From Vibrio halioticoli NBRC 102217 (GTDB lineage Bacteria > Pseudomonadota > Gammaproteobacteria > Enterobacterales > Vibrionaceae), in contig NZ_BAUJ01000004.1 in assembly GCF_000496695.1 (NCBI RefSeq), positions 124,001 through 188,000 of the forward strand: DNA of 64,000 nucleotides, read 5' to 3'. Below are positions 34,355 to 44,769 of this stretch, piece by piece. The notes below the pieces were generated by a model. That model searched no databases and had not been told where the DNA came from. It worked only from the letters and a program-made list of their open reading frames with translations. The position numbers were made by a program, and so were the translations under genes. Numbering within the stretch: the stretch's first letter is position 1; each line of letters begins with the position of its first letter.

Positions 34355-35857
34355 ATGAAGAATTTTAAGCGTCAAAAAGGTGTGGCGGTAATAATTGTTG
34401 CCTTGAGTATGGTGGCAATTGGCGGTATGGCGCAATTAACCATTGAAGGTGGCAGAATGATCCAAGAGCGAGATCGATTAGCTGATGCCACTGAAGCTGC
34501 CACACTAGCCGTTGCGATTGCCAACCGCAGTGATCAAAAAGTGTCTGATGAGCTTGCTCGTAAGTATCTTGAAAACTATCTGCCGAGTATAGAAATTGGT
34601 GATGTTAAGGTAACTCGCACTGAAGGGAAAGAAGAGATCGATGGCAACCAACTTTATTATGTACAGTATGAAGTGGGTGCCGATGTAGGCTTTGAACGAC
34701 AAATGGGCTTTATTGATAGTTCATCTGATAGCTCGTCGTATCAAGTAGGTAATGATGCAATGGCACGGACTTATATGTTGCCGTCTGATTTGGATCTTGT
34801 GTTTGTGGCTGATTTTTCCGGGTCTATGGACAGTAAGTGGAGTGGTAGTAGTGATAGTAATAGAAACCAAACTAAGCTTGAATTATTAATAGATCAAGTA
34901 AATATAATATCTGATGATTTACTTTCCAGTAGTGCAACAAATGCTGGTTATGCGCATAGGATTGGTTTTGTACCGTATAATTTAAGGACGCAAGAGGTGA
35001 TTGATGGCAATCTTCGTTGTGTAACTGAATTAAAATATAAATCTATTGAGGTGACCACTGGCCCCAGTGACGATAGAAAGCATCATACGATCGCATACGA
35101 TAGTATTCGTTGGGTAGATTGGGCAAAGAAATCAAGTAGCCAAGTTGAAGATTGTGCTGATAAATCTAGTGATTGTGGCGTTAATATGACACAAAGAGAG
35201 GCAAAGGCGATAGAAAAGGTATTTTCTGGTTCTAGTTATAACTTCCCAGACCCTTATGACTCTGTAGATATACAGAGTACAGTAATTAATTGGAATACAA
35301 CAAAAACATCAGTAACTCCGTGGATTCATCCAGTTTCTAATTCTAACGATACTAAACTTTTTTCCGATGGCATGTGTGGTGATGACGAGAAATTTAATAC
35401 TATTCCTTTGTCACTTCAAAAGCCTGAAATTAGTCATATGAAAGCCGATGGAGGCACAGCTCTTTACCAAGGGCTTATTAGAGGCGCTCAAATTCTTGCG
35501 GAAGGAAGCTTCACATTAACTGATCCTGAAAAACGTGAAAAATACCATGAGCGAGCACAAATGCTTTTGATTTTAAGTGATGGTCAAGAAAACCCATTCA
35601 CTGAAACATTTCCTGCTCTAGTCAAGAATGGGCTATGTTCCAGTATTCGTAGCCATTTTGTGAGTCACGACAGTCCACTTTATATTGGTGTAATTGGAAT
35701 CGACTTTAAAGCTTCTGAAGCAACAGGGTTTGCAGACTGCGCAGATGAAATCATCGACGTAACAAAAAGCCAAGACTTACTCGATAAAATCCAAGAACTG
35801 ATCCAAAAAGGTGCTGCTACCAATGGAGTTTCTCGTTTATATGATAAAAATCTCTAG
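34355..35857 (+). CDS. tadG: TadG-like protein with von Willebrand A domain
   Basis: 500 residues. N-terminal TadE/G-type hydrophobic segment (RQKGVAVIIVALSMVAIGGM), then a VWA domain with MIDAS motif DFSGS (Asp153, Ser155, Ser157) and downstream GGTALYQGL and SDGQEN. TadG links the pilus to the envelope, and VWA versions may mediate adhesion through a bound metal ion. It is preceded by GAAGGTAGGGT. It is followed closely by the OmpA-domain gene. Confidence 0.88.
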   Translation: MKNFKRQKGVAVIIVALSMVAIGGMAQLTIEGGRMIQERDRLADATEAATLAVAIANRSDQKVSDELARKYLENYLPSIEIGDVKVTRTEGKEEIDGNQLYYVQYEVGADVGFERQMGFIDSSSDSSSYQVGNDAMARTYMLPSDLDLVFVADFSGSMDSKWSGSSDSNRNQTKLELLIDQVNIISDDLLSSSATNAGYAHRIGFVPYNLRTQEVIDGNLRCVTELKYKSIEVTTGPSDDRKHHTIAYDSIRWVDWAKKSSSQVEDCADKSSDCGVNMTQREAKAIEKVFSGSSYNFPDPYDSVDIQSTVINWNTTKTSVTPWIHPVSNSNDTKLFSDGMCGDDEKFNTIPLSLQKPEISHMKADGGTALYQGLIRGAQILAEGSFTLTDPEKREKYHERAQMLLILSDGQENPFTETFPALVKNGLCSSIRSHFVSHDSPLYIGVIGIDFKASEATGFADCADEIIDVTKSQDLLDKIQELIQKGAATNGVSRLYDKNL

Positions 35858-35864
35858 GAGCACT

Positions 35865-36506
35865 ATGAAACTTTCTTTCGCCTCTGTTATTGCGTGCTTA
35901 ACTATCGCTTCGATGCCTGCTATTGCGGCCAATGACATGAATAACAAAATTGAGCAGCTTTGCGCAACAGAGCATATGTTGATTAAACATTCAGTGAGTA
36001 TTGGTCAGGCAAACGCGGTTGCCGGAAATAGGGCGCAGTATTATCAAATTCAACCAGCGTTGACTGAGCAACAAAAAGCAAATTTAAGAACGACCCAGGT
36101 AAGCCTAGGTGATGATTGCTTAGAGTTTTTAAGTCAGCAAGATGTGCTTTCTGTTGATACAGAAGGCGTCATAGCCAGAGTGTATTTTAATTTTGATAAT
36201 AGTGATTTAACACAAGCGTCTAAATTAACACTTACCGCTTTGGCAAAACGCATGCAGTCATTAAACGAAGTACCAAAACTTAATATCGTGGGGCATACCG
36301 ATAATGTTGGATCTGAAAGCTATAATCAAGAGCTAGGTAAACATAGAGCAATGTCGAGCAAAGTGTTTCTTGTTGAATCTGGAGTGGAAAAAGAGGTGCT
36401 GAAACCACACTCGGAAGGATTCAATAAACCACTGCGAGACAATCAAACCGAGCAAGGGCGCGCAACCAATCGCCGCGTCGAAATTGTGGTGGCTGAATCA
36501 TCTTAA
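35865..36506 (+). CDS. Exported protein with C-terminal OmpA peptidoglycan-binding domain
   Basis: 213 residues. Signal peptide (1-22, cleavage near AIAA-N). C-terminal OmpA domain with VYFNFDNSDL, IVGHTDNVGS and QGRATNRRVEI, the residues that hold diaminopimelate. It lies at the end of the Tad operon, 7 bases past tadG, and probably fixes the machine to the cell wall. The ATG follows TAGGAG. Start 35811 of the longest frame overlaps tadG and lacks a signal peptide, so it was rejected. Confidence 0.88.
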   Translation: MKLSFASVIACLTIASMPAIAANDMNNKIEQLCATEHMLIKHSVSIGQANAVAGNRAQYYQIQPALTEQQKANLRTTQVSLGDDCLEFLSQQDVLSVDTEGVIARVYFNFDNSDLTQASKLTLTALAKRMQSLNEVPKLNIVGHTDNVGSESYNQELGKHRAMSSKVFLVESGVEKEVLKPHSEGFNKPLRDNQTEQGRATNRRVEIVVAESS

Positions 36507-36637
36507 CCTGCATGTTTTCAATATATTAGTATAAACTGGAGTTAGGTTACGAGTCAGTCTATTATCGTTTTGTAAGGTATCCACTAATTATTAGTTTAAA
36601 GACGGTTAGTTGATCGTATGCCACAGTTTTTATTCAA

Positions 36638-36680
36638 ACAAGTGTCTCTAGTTAACCTAGAGACACTTGTTTTTCTTTCT
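36638..36680 (+). terminator. Strong terminator at the end of the Tad operon
   Basis: A perfect 14-bp stem, ACAAGTGTCTCTAG, loop TTAAC, CTAGAGACACTTGT, then T5C and a T-rich tract. Confidence 0.93.
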
Positions 36681-36700
36681 ACTAAAGTAAATTTTATTCT

Positions 36701-38077
36701 ATGCACTTTTTAAAACAACGATATGCTTTAAGCACCATTATTCTCGTTATCGTCGCTCTATTTAGCTTCAATTTGTATGTGCTACCTGATCAGCAGGTGC
36801 TTATGTACGATTATAAGCGCTTGTTTTTATGTGCCATTTTAGTCTTTGTTGCCTTGAATCTAGTATTTAGCCATACCTTGAGAGAGAGGTTGGTAGGGCG
36901 ATTTGCAAGTAGTAGTTGTTTGGTAAAAAGTCTCGTAGTGGTATTTTTGGGTTTTGCGTTTTTTGCCGATCTGTTCGGGTTATTTCCGCACAAGGCGATT
37001 CCGCTTTATTTCTATATCGTCGGTTTGTTCTTTTTAATTCTTCGCTTTACCCTTGAGAAGCCTTCAGCCATAACGTTTAGACTTTTTTCATGGGTCATAG
37101 GTCTGTCTTTTGGCTCTGTATTTGTTGGCTATACCGTAGCTACTTTTTATGGTGAAGGTGCAACCATTTTTACAATTCTTAGTTATGTAAATCCAAGATT
37201 TCTTAATCAGGTTCAGATATGGCTAGTTATCCCATCGCTATACATTGTATTAGTGTCAAAAAAACGAGCTAGCTATTTAATGCCTATTTTGAATTTTGCC
37301 ATGATGTTTGCGTTGGATGCTCGAGGACTAGCGATTGCTTCATTTATTGGCATTATGTTGTGGTTGATAATCGAGCGGCACCACAGAATACAACTAGTCA
37401 AAATTACCATTTTATCGCTATTTTTGGGATTCTTGGTATCGGTGTTATTTTTAACACCTCTTCCTAGCTATCTGATGCATGGTGAAATATCCAGTTCACT
37501 GTTAGATTTAAGGGCTACGAGTTCGGGTCGTATGGAAATATGGCGGAATGCTTTAGGCATGTATCAATTCTGGGGGTTAGGGGGTAACGGATATATATGT
37601 ACATCCATACTTGAGATCAGACCGCACAATTCAATACTTACAGTGTTATTAAATTGGGGGGTAATACCTGCTATTTGTTATATCACGCTGGCTATGATCT
37701 TGCTGAAGCAAGTCGTTTTTGAAAAGAGTAAGCGATATAGAATTATAGGCCTTTCATTGATATCGGGCTTAGTACTTAGTTTAGTATCAAATGTCCTAGA
37801 CTCACCCTTCAGCTTATTACTTGCCTGTATGTTTACAGGTTGGTTCTGTGGTCGAACCAAGTTGACTTCAACTAAAACACATAGTAAATGGGCTCATGCT
37901 TTATTAGCAATTACTTCTATAATTATTATTGTATGTATTTCATACAAGGTCTCAGATAGAGTCAAAAATAATTTCTATATTGATCTAAAGCAAGAAAAAC
38001 TTGCTCCCCAATTCTGGCTAGCAAATAACTGCCCAGACATAAGAAGCGTCAAGAGCACAACCACAGATAAGCACTAA
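36701..38077 (+). CDS. O-antigen ligase / polymerase-like membrane protein
   Basis: 458 residues with about 11 transmembrane segments. The large periplasmic loop region has SGRMEIWRNALGMYQFW and GLGGNGY, then RPHNSILTVLLNWGVIPA, the His-containing pattern of WaaL/Wzy/O-oligosaccharyltransferases. It could ligate a glycan to lipid A-core or, as pilin OTases do, to a pilin. No O-antigen cluster surrounds it, and it directly follows the Tad operon, so pilus glycosylation is possible but unproven. The region is AT-rich, unlike the flanking core genes. No clear SD. Confidence 0.75.
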   Translation: MHFLKQRYALSTIILVIVALFSFNLYVLPDQQVLMYDYKRLFLCAILVFVALNLVFSHTLRERLVGRFASSSCLVKSLVVVFLGFAFFADLFGLFPHKAIPLYFYIVGLFFLILRFTLEKPSAITFRLFSWVIGLSFGSVFVGYTVATFYGEGATIFTILSYVNPRFLNQVQIWLVIPSLYIVLVSKKRASYLMPILNFAMMFALDARGLAIASFIGIMLWLIIERHHRIQLVKITILSLFLGFLVSVLFLTPLPSYLMHGEISSSLLDLRATSSGRMEIWRNALGMYQFWGLGGNGYICTSILEIRPHNSILTVLLNWGVIPAICYITLAMILLKQVVFEKSKRYRIIGLSLISGLVLSLVSNVLDSPFSLLLACMFTGWFCGRTKLTSTKTHSKWAHALLAITSIIIIVCISYKVSDRVKNNFYIDLKQEKLAPQFWLANNCPDIRSVKSTTTDKH

Positions 38078-38332
38078 GTTGCAGTAAATACAATATCGCA
38101 TTCGACAAGAATAATCATAACAATCTGTCACGTGTCAAATTATTGATTTTCTTAACAATCATGCAATAGAAATATGCATCAAAACACTGTATAACCGATG
38201 GATTATTTTAACCCATTAATAGTGCTGGTGCATATTTATACACCCAGTAAAAATAATAAAAGTCAGTCAAAAATCAATAGATACTCACTAGCGATATTTG
38301 AAGAATTATAAATATTTGGATATGGGAATATC

Positions 38333-39235
38333 ATGATTGAAGCAATTGAAGCTTTCATATTAGCAGCCGAACATAATTCGTTCAGCATTGCTGCAAAAAA
38401 GCTGGGCAAGAGCCAGTCGGCGGTCAGCCAACTTATTCATAATTTAGAGATAGATCTTGGTTATGAGTTATTTGATCGTCGAGGACGCTTTATTTCCCTT
38501 AATGACAATGGTCATGCTTTGTTAAAACAAGCGCGTATGGTTAAAGCGCAATACTCACGCTTTGTGTTACACGCCGAACAACTGAAAACCAACCAAAAAC
38601 AGAGAATCAATATTGGTATTGATCCTTTGCTTTGCCCTAAAAACACCACTCGATTGATTCAACAATTTGAAGTTACTTTTTCATCAGTCGAAGTGCATTT
38701 AGTTTATCGTGATAGTCAGTCGTTAAATGACTTATTACTGGCTAAAGATTTGGACATAGTGATTGGTGGCAACGATGCCTTTTTACCCGCATCTGAGTAT
38801 CACACCGAAAGCATCGGCACGGTTGAGAATGTGTGGATTGCCAAAGAAGATGCGATTCAGCGTATTAACTCGGCAGAACAATTGTTTGAATTGAGTACTT
38901 ATCGCTACTTGATACCACCTCAATTTGAAACAGAATCATTGAAGTCTATTACTGAGATAGCCTCGGTGTGGCGTATCGATGATATTAATACCTTGTTCAA
39001 AATGTGTGAGTCGGGTTCGAACATTGCTTGTATCCCTCACAATGCGTTAACCGTATTGCCTATGTACGATGAGTTGCGAGTGGTTTCTTCGCGTTTGTTG
39101 CCAAAGGTGAAAAAAGGACTGGTGTTGAGCTGGCATCTTGATATGCGTACAGCCCCTTTCTGTAAATGGATTAGCCAATCGCTACAACAGAAAACTCAAA
39201 CTAATACCGTCACTAGAGTGTTAGAAACCGCGTAA
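38333..39235 (+). CDS. LysR-family transcriptional regulator
   Basis: 300 residues. N-terminal winged HTH (EAFILAAEHNSFSIAAKKLG; KSQSAVSQLIHNLE), then the substrate-binding domain (RINIGIDPLLCP). The target is unknown. The gene is isolated between the ligase-like gene and ccmA and has an upstream spacer of about 255 AT-rich bases where it may autoregulate. An upstream SD (GGGAATATC) is weak. Confidence 0.88.
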   Translation: MIEAIEAFILAAEHNSFSIAAKKLGKSQSAVSQLIHNLEIDLGYELFDRRGRFISLNDNGHALLKQARMVKAQYSRFVLHAEQLKTNQKQRINIGIDPLLCPKNTTRLIQQFEVTFSSVEVHLVYRDSQSLNDLLLAKDLDIVIGGNDAFLPASEYHTESIGTVENVWIAKEDAIQRINSAEQLFELSTYRYLIPPQFETESLKSITEIASVWRIDDINTLFKMCESGSNIACIPHNALTVLPMYDELRVVSSRLLPKVKKGLVLSWHLDMRTAPFCKWISQSLQQKTQTNTVTRVLETA

Positions 39236-39493
39236 CTTGATTCATTTTTAGTGATTATTGAGCCAATATTGAACAAAGCCTAGTATTTACTAGGCTTTGC
39301 TACGTTTGAATACTTACAAATTATGATTTAGCAAGCGCATAGCAAGAGAATCTGCATTGCTGAGTCAGAAATTTGATGGGGTTCAAACCATTGCTAGCTT
39401 GTTACTGTAAATTGGCGATTTCGCTTATAACTTAATCGCTTAGGCTGTATGGGAGTTAACAGCTTGTGATAGTATATTGACTCTTTTTCATAG

Positions 39494-40123
39494 ATGAATT
39501 TGTTGATGCTACAAGTTACGGAACTATCTGCAATTAGAGATGAAAGAATTTTGTTCGAAAACCTGTCTTTTTCTATGCAGGCGGGTGATCTTGTGCAAGT
39601 TGAAGGACGTAATGGTACGGGTAAGACAACGTTATTACGCATCATTGCAGGGCTTGGCGACAAAGAGGCCGGAGAGATTGAATGGAAACAGCAGTCCATT
39701 TTTTCAGATAGAGATAGCTTTCATCAAGACTTGTTATTTTTAGGTCATCAAACGGGTATTAAACGAGACCTTAGTGCGTTCGAAAACCTGTCTTTTTATC
39801 TTAACATTAGCGGGCAGTCCTATACCTATGATGAGGTTTGGCAAGCGTTAACTAAAGTCGGTTTGGCTGGACGAGAAGATGTGCCAGTGGCGCAATTGTC
39901 GGCAGGCCAACAAAGAAGGGTTGCTTTAGCACGATTGTGGTTGAGTAAACATCCGCTGTGGATTTTAGATGAACCATTAACCGCAATCGACAAGCAAGGC
40001 GTTAAAGTCCTTGAACAACTTTTTTTACAGCATACAGAGCAAGGAGGCATGGTGTTGTTAACTACCCATCAAGATATGTTCGAAAATTGCGCCACGCTTC
40101 GTAAAATAAGGTTGGGTCACTAA
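39494..40123 (+). CDS. ccmA: Haem exporter ATP-binding protein CcmA
   Basis: 209 residues. ABC ATPase with Walker A EGRNGTGKTTLLR, signature LSAGQQRRVALARL and Walker B WILDEPLTAID. With CcmB and CcmC it handles haem release from CcmE in cytochrome c maturation. The start is ambiguous: ATG 39494 or 39506 (MLQVTEL), neither with a good SD. It heads a nine-gene operon with overlapping genes. Confidence 0.95.
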   Translation: MNLLMLQVTELSAIRDERILFENLSFSMQAGDLVQVEGRNGTGKTTLLRIIAGLGDKEAGEIEWKQQSIFSDRDSFHQDLLFLGHQTGIKRDLSAFENLSFYLNISGQSYTYDEVWQALTKVGLAGREDVPVAQLSAGQQRRVALARLWLSKHPLWILDEPLTAIDKQGVKVLEQLFLQHTEQGGMVLLTTHQDMFENCATLRKIRLGH

Positions 40124-40791
40124 TGCTGGGTCATATGTGGGCGATTATCCGTCGTGAGTTGCTCATTGCATTCAGACGCAGAGCAGACATCTTTAACCCG
40201 CTGTGGTTTTTCATCATAGTCATTACTTTATTTCCCTTAGGTATCGGGCCTGAGCCGAATCTTCTCGCGCGAATAGCCCCTGGGGTTGTATGGGTCGCCG
40301 CTTTGTTAGCCGCATTGTTGTCATTGGAGCGATTGTTCCGTGATGATTATCAAGATGGCGCGCTTGAGCAACTGATGCTGATGCCACTACCACTGCCTTT
40401 AGTGGTGATTTCAAAAGTCATCGCGCACTGGATTTTGACAGGCTTACCCCTGATTCTGATCAGCCCACTATTGGCAATACTTTTAAGCCTTAGCTGGGAT
40501 TCTTGGACAGCGGTGGTCATTACCTTATTGCTTGGCACTCCAACGTTAAGTTTTCTTGGCGCTATTGGTGTCGCGCTTACAGTAGGCCTACAAAAAGGCG
40601 GCGTACTGCTGAGTCTTCTAATATTACCTTTGTATATTCCGGTACTTATCTTTGCCACATCAGCGATTGATGCGGCAGGTATGGGAGGTTCGTACAATGG
40701 TCAACTTGCCATTATGGCCTCTATTTTGGCGGGCTCGATAACATTAACGCCTTTTGCAACGAGCGCAGCATTGCGCGTGTCGGTAAATTAA
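40123..40791 (+). CDS. ccmB: Haem exporter permease CcmB
   Basis: 222 residues with six transmembrane segments, matching CcmB (FRRRADIFNPLWFFIIV near the N-terminus). It shares a base with the ccmA stop. Its role is as a permease partner of CcmA in the CcmABCD complex that releases holo-CcmE. Confidence 0.94.
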   Translation: MLGHMWAIIRRELLIAFRRRADIFNPLWFFIIVITLFPLGIGPEPNLLARIAPGVVWVAALLAALLSLERLFRDDYQDGALEQLMLMPLPLPLVVISKVIAHWILTGLPLILISPLLAILLSLSWDSWTAVVITLLLGTPTLSFLGAIGVALTVGLQKGGVLLSLLILPLYIPVLIFATSAIDAAGMGGSYNGQLAIMASILAGSITLTPFATSAALRVSVN

Positions 40792-40818
40792 CTTTAATTT
40801 TCTCTGAGAGTAAAAAAC

Positions 40819-41568
40819 ATGTGGAAGTGGCTCCATCCTTACGCAAAATCTGAAGCAACTTACAATCTTTGTGGCAAGTTGCAACCATGGTTTACAGCAT
40901 TAGCTTTAATTCTTCTTGCCTGTGGCAGTGTATGGGGTTTGGCATTTGCGCCAAGCGACTACCAACAAGGGGATAGCTTTAGAATCATTTATATTCATGT
41001 ACCGTCGGCGATTTGGTCGATGGGAGCGTACATGGGGATGGCCATTGCCGCTTTTATTGGGTTGGTTTGGCAGTTAAGGTTGGCCAGTCTTGCCGCTCTT
41101 GCCATGGCACCCGTTGGCGCAGTGTTTACTTTTATTGCGCTAGTCACAGGCGCAGTATGGGGCAAACCTATGTGGGGCACTTGGTGGGTTTGGGATGCAC
41201 GTTTAACGTCTGAGTTAGTCTTGTTGTTCCTCTATCTTGGCGTTATCGGCCTGTATCATGCTTTTGACGACCAAAAAACGGCGGCGAAAGCGGCGGGTAT
41301 TTTGGCGGTTGTGGGTGTTATCAATTTACCAATTATTCATTTTTCTGTTGAATGGTGGAACACCCTTCATCAAGGCGCAACGATTACCAAGTTTGCTAAA
41401 CCTTCTATTTCTAACGATATGTTGTGGCCTTTACTGCTTAATATTTTCGGCTTTGCCTTCTTCTTAGGCTCAGTGACCATGATTCGTTTTAGAACCGCGA
41501 TTTTGCAAAAAGAGGGTCATAGACCTTGGGTGCAGGAACTCGCTAAACGTACTTTCAGCAAAGGGTAA
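40819..41568 (+). CDS. ccmC: Haem-handling protein CcmC
   Basis: 249 residues, six transmembrane segments. The WWD domain reads GTWWVWDARLTSE, which presents haem to CcmE. His residues at the ends of flanking helices are axial ligands. The gene follows an ATG with AGAGTAAAAAAC upstream. Confidence 0.96.
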   Translation: MWKWLHPYAKSEATYNLCGKLQPWFTALALILLACGSVWGLAFAPSDYQQGDSFRIIYIHVPSAIWSMGAYMGMAIAAFIGLVWQLRLASLAALAMAPVGAVFTFIALVTGAVWGKPMWGTWWVWDARLTSELVLLFLYLGVIGLYHAFDDQKTAAKAAGILAVVGVINLPIIHFSVEWWNTLHQGATITKFAKPSISNDMLWPLLLNIFGFAFFLGSVTMIRFRTAILQKEGHRPWVQELAKRTFSKG

Positions 41569-41571
41569 CGC

Positions 41572-41778
41572 ATGCATTTTGATTCTTTTTCAGAGCTATT
41601 ATTTATGGGGGGTTACGCCTCCTACGTTTGGGGCGCCTTTCTCATTACCTTTGGCGCTCTTGGATTGATTTTTGTATCAAGTTGCTTAAGTAGCAAAGCA
41701 ACATTAAGAGAAGTGAAAAATAAAATGGACCGCCAAGCGCGAATTGATGCCGCTAAGAATATGGAGAACACGCTATGA
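41572..41778 (+). CDS. ccmD: CcmD
   Basis: 68 residues. One transmembrane helix (about 15-38) and a charged cytoplasmic tail, with the family start [17 protein letters not shown]. It stabilises CcmC-CcmE and helps release holo-CcmE. It overlaps ccmE by 4 bases. Confidence 0.92.
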   Translation: MHFDSFSELLFMGGYASYVWGAFLITFGALGLIFVSSCLSSKATLREVKNKMDRQARIDAAKNMENTL

Positions 41779-42260
41779 ACCCTAGACGTAAAAAAAGGAT
41801 GGGCTTGATTGTTGCGCTGTTAGTCGGTTTAGGGTTAACCGTGGGATTAATGTTGTATGCACTCAATCAAAACATGGATCTCTTCTATACTCCTACTGAA
41901 ATAGTGAACGGAAAACCTAACGGTGAGAAACCAGAAGTAGGGCAACGTCTTCGTATTGGAGGCATGGTGGTTGCAGGTACGGTTTCTCGTGATTCACAAT
42001 CTTTGCGCGTGTCGTTTGATGTTGCCGATGTAGGGCCTTCAGTGACGGTGGTTTATGACGGCATTTTGCCTGACTTGTTCCGTGAGGGGCAGGGCATTGT
42101 TGCTCAAGGCGTATTGGTTGATAGTCACACCGTAGAAGCGTTTGAAGTCCTTGCAAAACACGATGAAGAATATATGCCACCAGAAATTGCCGAAGCAATG
42201 AAGGTGACTCATGAACCTCTTCAATATACTCAAGAACAAAAACAAGGAAGCGGTCAATGA
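41775..42260 (+). CDS. ccmE: Haem chaperone CcmE
   Basis: 161 residues. N-terminal anchor then an OB-fold periplasmic domain. The covalent haem-binding His129 and Tyr133 are in [12 protein letters not shown]. It carries haem from CcmC to CcmFH. Confidence 0.96.
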   Translation: MNPRRKKRMGLIVALLVGLGLTVGLMLYALNQNMDLFYTPTEIVNGKPNGEKPEVGQRLRIGGMVVAGTVSRDSQSLRVSFDVADVGPSVTVVYDGILPDLFREGQGIVAQGVLVDSHTVEAFEVLAKHDEEYMPPEIAEAMKVTHEPLQYTQEQKQGSGQ

Positions 42261-44215
42261 TTGCTGAGTTAGGGCACTTTGCTCTTATCGTCTCACTTGC
42301 GATGGCGGTGCTGTTAAGCGTATTGCCTCTGTGGGGGGCGTCAAAAAATAATGCTTTGTTGATGAACACGGCCAGACCTTTGTCTTGGGGCATGTTCATC
42401 CTACTTGGGATTTCTTTCTTTATCTTGTGTTGGTCGTTTTATCACAACGACTTTACCTTGCAGTATATTGCAAGCAACTCAAACAGCAATCTCCCTTGGT
42501 ACTACCGAATTACGGCGGTATGGGGTGCGCACGAAGGCTCTTTACTACTTTGGGTATTAATCCAAGCGGGCTGGACAGTGGCGGTTGCAACCTTTAGCCG
42601 TGGTATGCCGCAAGAGTCTGTAGCGCGTGTTTTAGCGGTGATGGGCATGATAACGGTAGGATTCTTACTGTTTATCATAGTGACCTCAAATCCATTTGAC
42701 AGAACCCTCCCATATTTCCCTATTGATGGGCGAGACTTAAACCCATTATTGCAAGATCCAGGTCTGATCATACACCCGCCAATGTTGTATATGGGCTATG
42801 TGGGCTTCTCAGTTGCGTTTGCGTTTGCAATTGCTTCATTGATGGCTGGCCGCTTAGATACGGCATGGGCTCGTTGGTCAAGACCTTGGACAATTGCCGC
42901 ATGGTCATTTTTGACCGTTGGTATCGCACTAGGCTCTTGGTGGGCGTATTACGAACTTGGCTGGGGCGGCTGGTGGTTCTGGGATCCAGTAGAAAATGCC
43001 TCCTTCATGCCATGGCTTGCGGGCACGGCGTTGATGCACTCACTTGCTGTGACAGAAAAACGCGGCACATTTAAAGCGTGGACGGTATTGCTAGCTATCT
43101 CTGCATTCTCGTTAAGTTTGCTCGGTACCTTCTTAGTTCGTTCAGGCATTCTAGTGTCGGTACACGCCTTTGCCTCTGATCCGGCGCGCGGCATGTTCAT
43201 TTTGGTATTTTTAGTGGTGGTCATTGGCGGTTCGTTACTGCTGTTCGCCCTGAAAGGTGCATCCGTACGAGTGCGTGGTAATTTCGATCTGATTTCTCGC
43301 GAGAACGCCTTACTCGCTAATAATGTGTTGTTGATAGCGGCGCTGGTTGTGGTATTAGTCGGGACGTTACTACCGCTAGTACATAAGCAGTTGGGGCTTG
43401 GTTCTGTGTCTATTGGCGCACCTTTCTTTAATATGCTGTTTACATGGTTGATGGTGCCATTTGCCTTCCTATTAGGTATAGGTCCATTGATGCGCTGGAA
43501 GCGCGATAGCATTAAACAATTTGCTAAACCGCTATTAATCAGTGGCGTAGTTTCTCTGACATTAGCAGCAGTAATGGTTTGGCTATTGAGCGAACGTTTC
43601 ACCGGACTTGCTTTCCTTGGTTGGGTTATGGCGCTGTGGATTGTTTGTTTGCATATCTTTGAGCTTCATCAACGTGCCACGCATCGTCATTCATTTGCAG
43701 TGGGATTGACAAAACTTCCTCGCAGCCATTGGGCAATGATGAGTGCGCATATTGGTCTAGCAGTGACGGTTATCGGTATTGCTATGGTGCAAAATTACAG
43801 CATTGAACGTGATGTGCGACTTGCTCCGGGTGAGAATTTTAATATCGAAGGTTATAACTTCCACTTTGAGAACTTGCGAGACAATGACGGTCCAAACTAC
43901 GACGGTTATATTGCTGATTTTAAAGTTACTAAAGACGGGAAATACATTAATACGCTGCACGCTGAAAAACGTTTTTACACTACAGCTCGCTCGATGATGA
44001 CTGAGGCAGCGATTGATGCTGGTGTTACGCGCGACCTGTACATCGCGATGGGCGAAAAACTGGATGACGGCGTTTCATGGGCAGTGCGTATTTATTACAA
44101 ACCGTTTGTACGTTGGATTTGGGCAGGTAGTTTGTTTATGGCGTTTGGTGGTGCTTTAGCCATCAGTGACAGACGTTACCGTTTTCGCAGTAAAGCGGTT
44201 AAGAAGGAAGCGTAA
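42257..44215 (+). CDS. ccmF: Cytochrome c haem lyase subunit CcmF
   Basis: 652 residues with about 15 transmembrane helices. The WWD domain reads [17 protein letters not shown]. It reduces and attaches haem to apocytochromes with CcmH and CcmI. The start overlaps ccmE by 4 bases and the stop shares a base with ccmG. Confidence 0.97.
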   Translation: MIAELGHFALIVSLAMAVLLSVLPLWGASKNNALLMNTARPLSWGMFILLGISFFILCWSFYHNDFTLQYIASNSNSNLPWYYRITAVWGAHEGSLLLWVLIQAGWTVAVATFSRGMPQESVARVLAVMGMITVGFLLFIIVTSNPFDRTLPYFPIDGRDLNPLLQDPGLIIHPPMLYMGYVGFSVAFAFAIASLMAGRLDTAWARWSRPWTIAAWSFLTVGIALGSWWAYYELGWGGWWFWDPVENASFMPWLAGTALMHSLAVTEKRGTFKAWTVLLAISAFSLSLLGTFLVRSGILVSVHAFASDPARGMFILVFLVVVIGGSLLLFALKGASVRVRGNFDLISRENALLANNVLLIAALVVVLVGTLLPLVHKQLGLGSVSIGAPFFNMLFTWLMVPFAFLLGIGPLMRWKRDSIKQFAKPLLISGVVSLTLAAVMVWLLSERFTGLAFLGWVMALWIVCLHIFELHQRATHRHSFAVGLTKLPRSHWAMMSAHIGLAVTVIGIAMVQNYSIERDVRLAPGENFNIEGYNFHFENLRDNDGPNYDGYIADFKVTKDGKYINTLHAEKRFYTTARSMMTEAAIDAGVTRDLYIAMGEKLDDGVSWAVRIYYKPFVRWIWAGSLFMAFGGALAISDRRYRFRSKAVKKEA

Positions 44216-44769
44216 TGAATAAGAAAGTATTATTTGTCCCTCTGCTGATGTTTATTGTGTTAGCTGCAGTGTTCGCCACTCAGTTAACTCGCAATGCCGA
44301 TGGTGATGATCCTACTAAGTTGGAATCTGTGTTAATCGGTAAAAATGTGCCGGTGTTTAAGCTAGAAGATCTAGAAACTCCAGGGCTATTGCATGACCAA
44401 GCCATTTTTTCTGGACAGCCGCTGCTGTTAAACGTCTGGGCCACATGGTGTCCAACGTGTTATGCCGAACATCAATACCTCAATGAATTATCATCTCAGG
44501 GGGTAAAGATCATCGGTTTGAACTACAAAGACGAACGTGGCAAAGCCATTAAATGGCTACAAGAGTTGGGCAATCCTTACATGGTCAGTTTGTTCGATGG
44601 TAGAGGAATGCTAGGGCTAGATTTGGGCGTGTATGGCGCACCAGAAACCTTCTTAATTGATGCCAATGGTGTCATTCGTTATCGTCACGTTGGGGATGTT
44701 AACGTTAAAAACTGGCAAGAAAAACTAGGCCCTATGTATCAAAAAATGCTCGATGAGGTGAAATCATGA
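44215..44769 (+). CDS. ccmG: Thioredoxin-like CcmG (DsbE)
   Basis: 184 residues. Membrane-anchored periplasmic thiol reductase with active site WCPTC (Cys79, Cys82) and the GAPETFLID segment. It keeps the CXXCH of apocytochromes reduced. Confidence 0.96.
   Translation: MNKKVLFVPLLMFIVLAAVFATQLTRNADGDDPTKLESVLIGKNVPVFKLEDLETPGLLHDQAIFSGQPLLLNVWATWCPTCYAEHQYLNELSSQGVKIIGLNYKDERGKAIKWLQELGNPYMVSLFDGRGMLGLDLGVYGAPETFLIDANGVIRYRHVGDVNVKNWQEKLGPMYQKMLDEVKS

Noticed and set aside
39275..39298. Hairpin AAAGCCTAGTA/TACTAGGCTTT after the LysR gene as a terminator
   Set aside because: The stem is good but no T-run follows on either strand, so I do not call it a terminator.
42949..43602. 217-codon frame opposite ccmF
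   Set aside because: It lies wholly within the conserved ccmF and has no family match.
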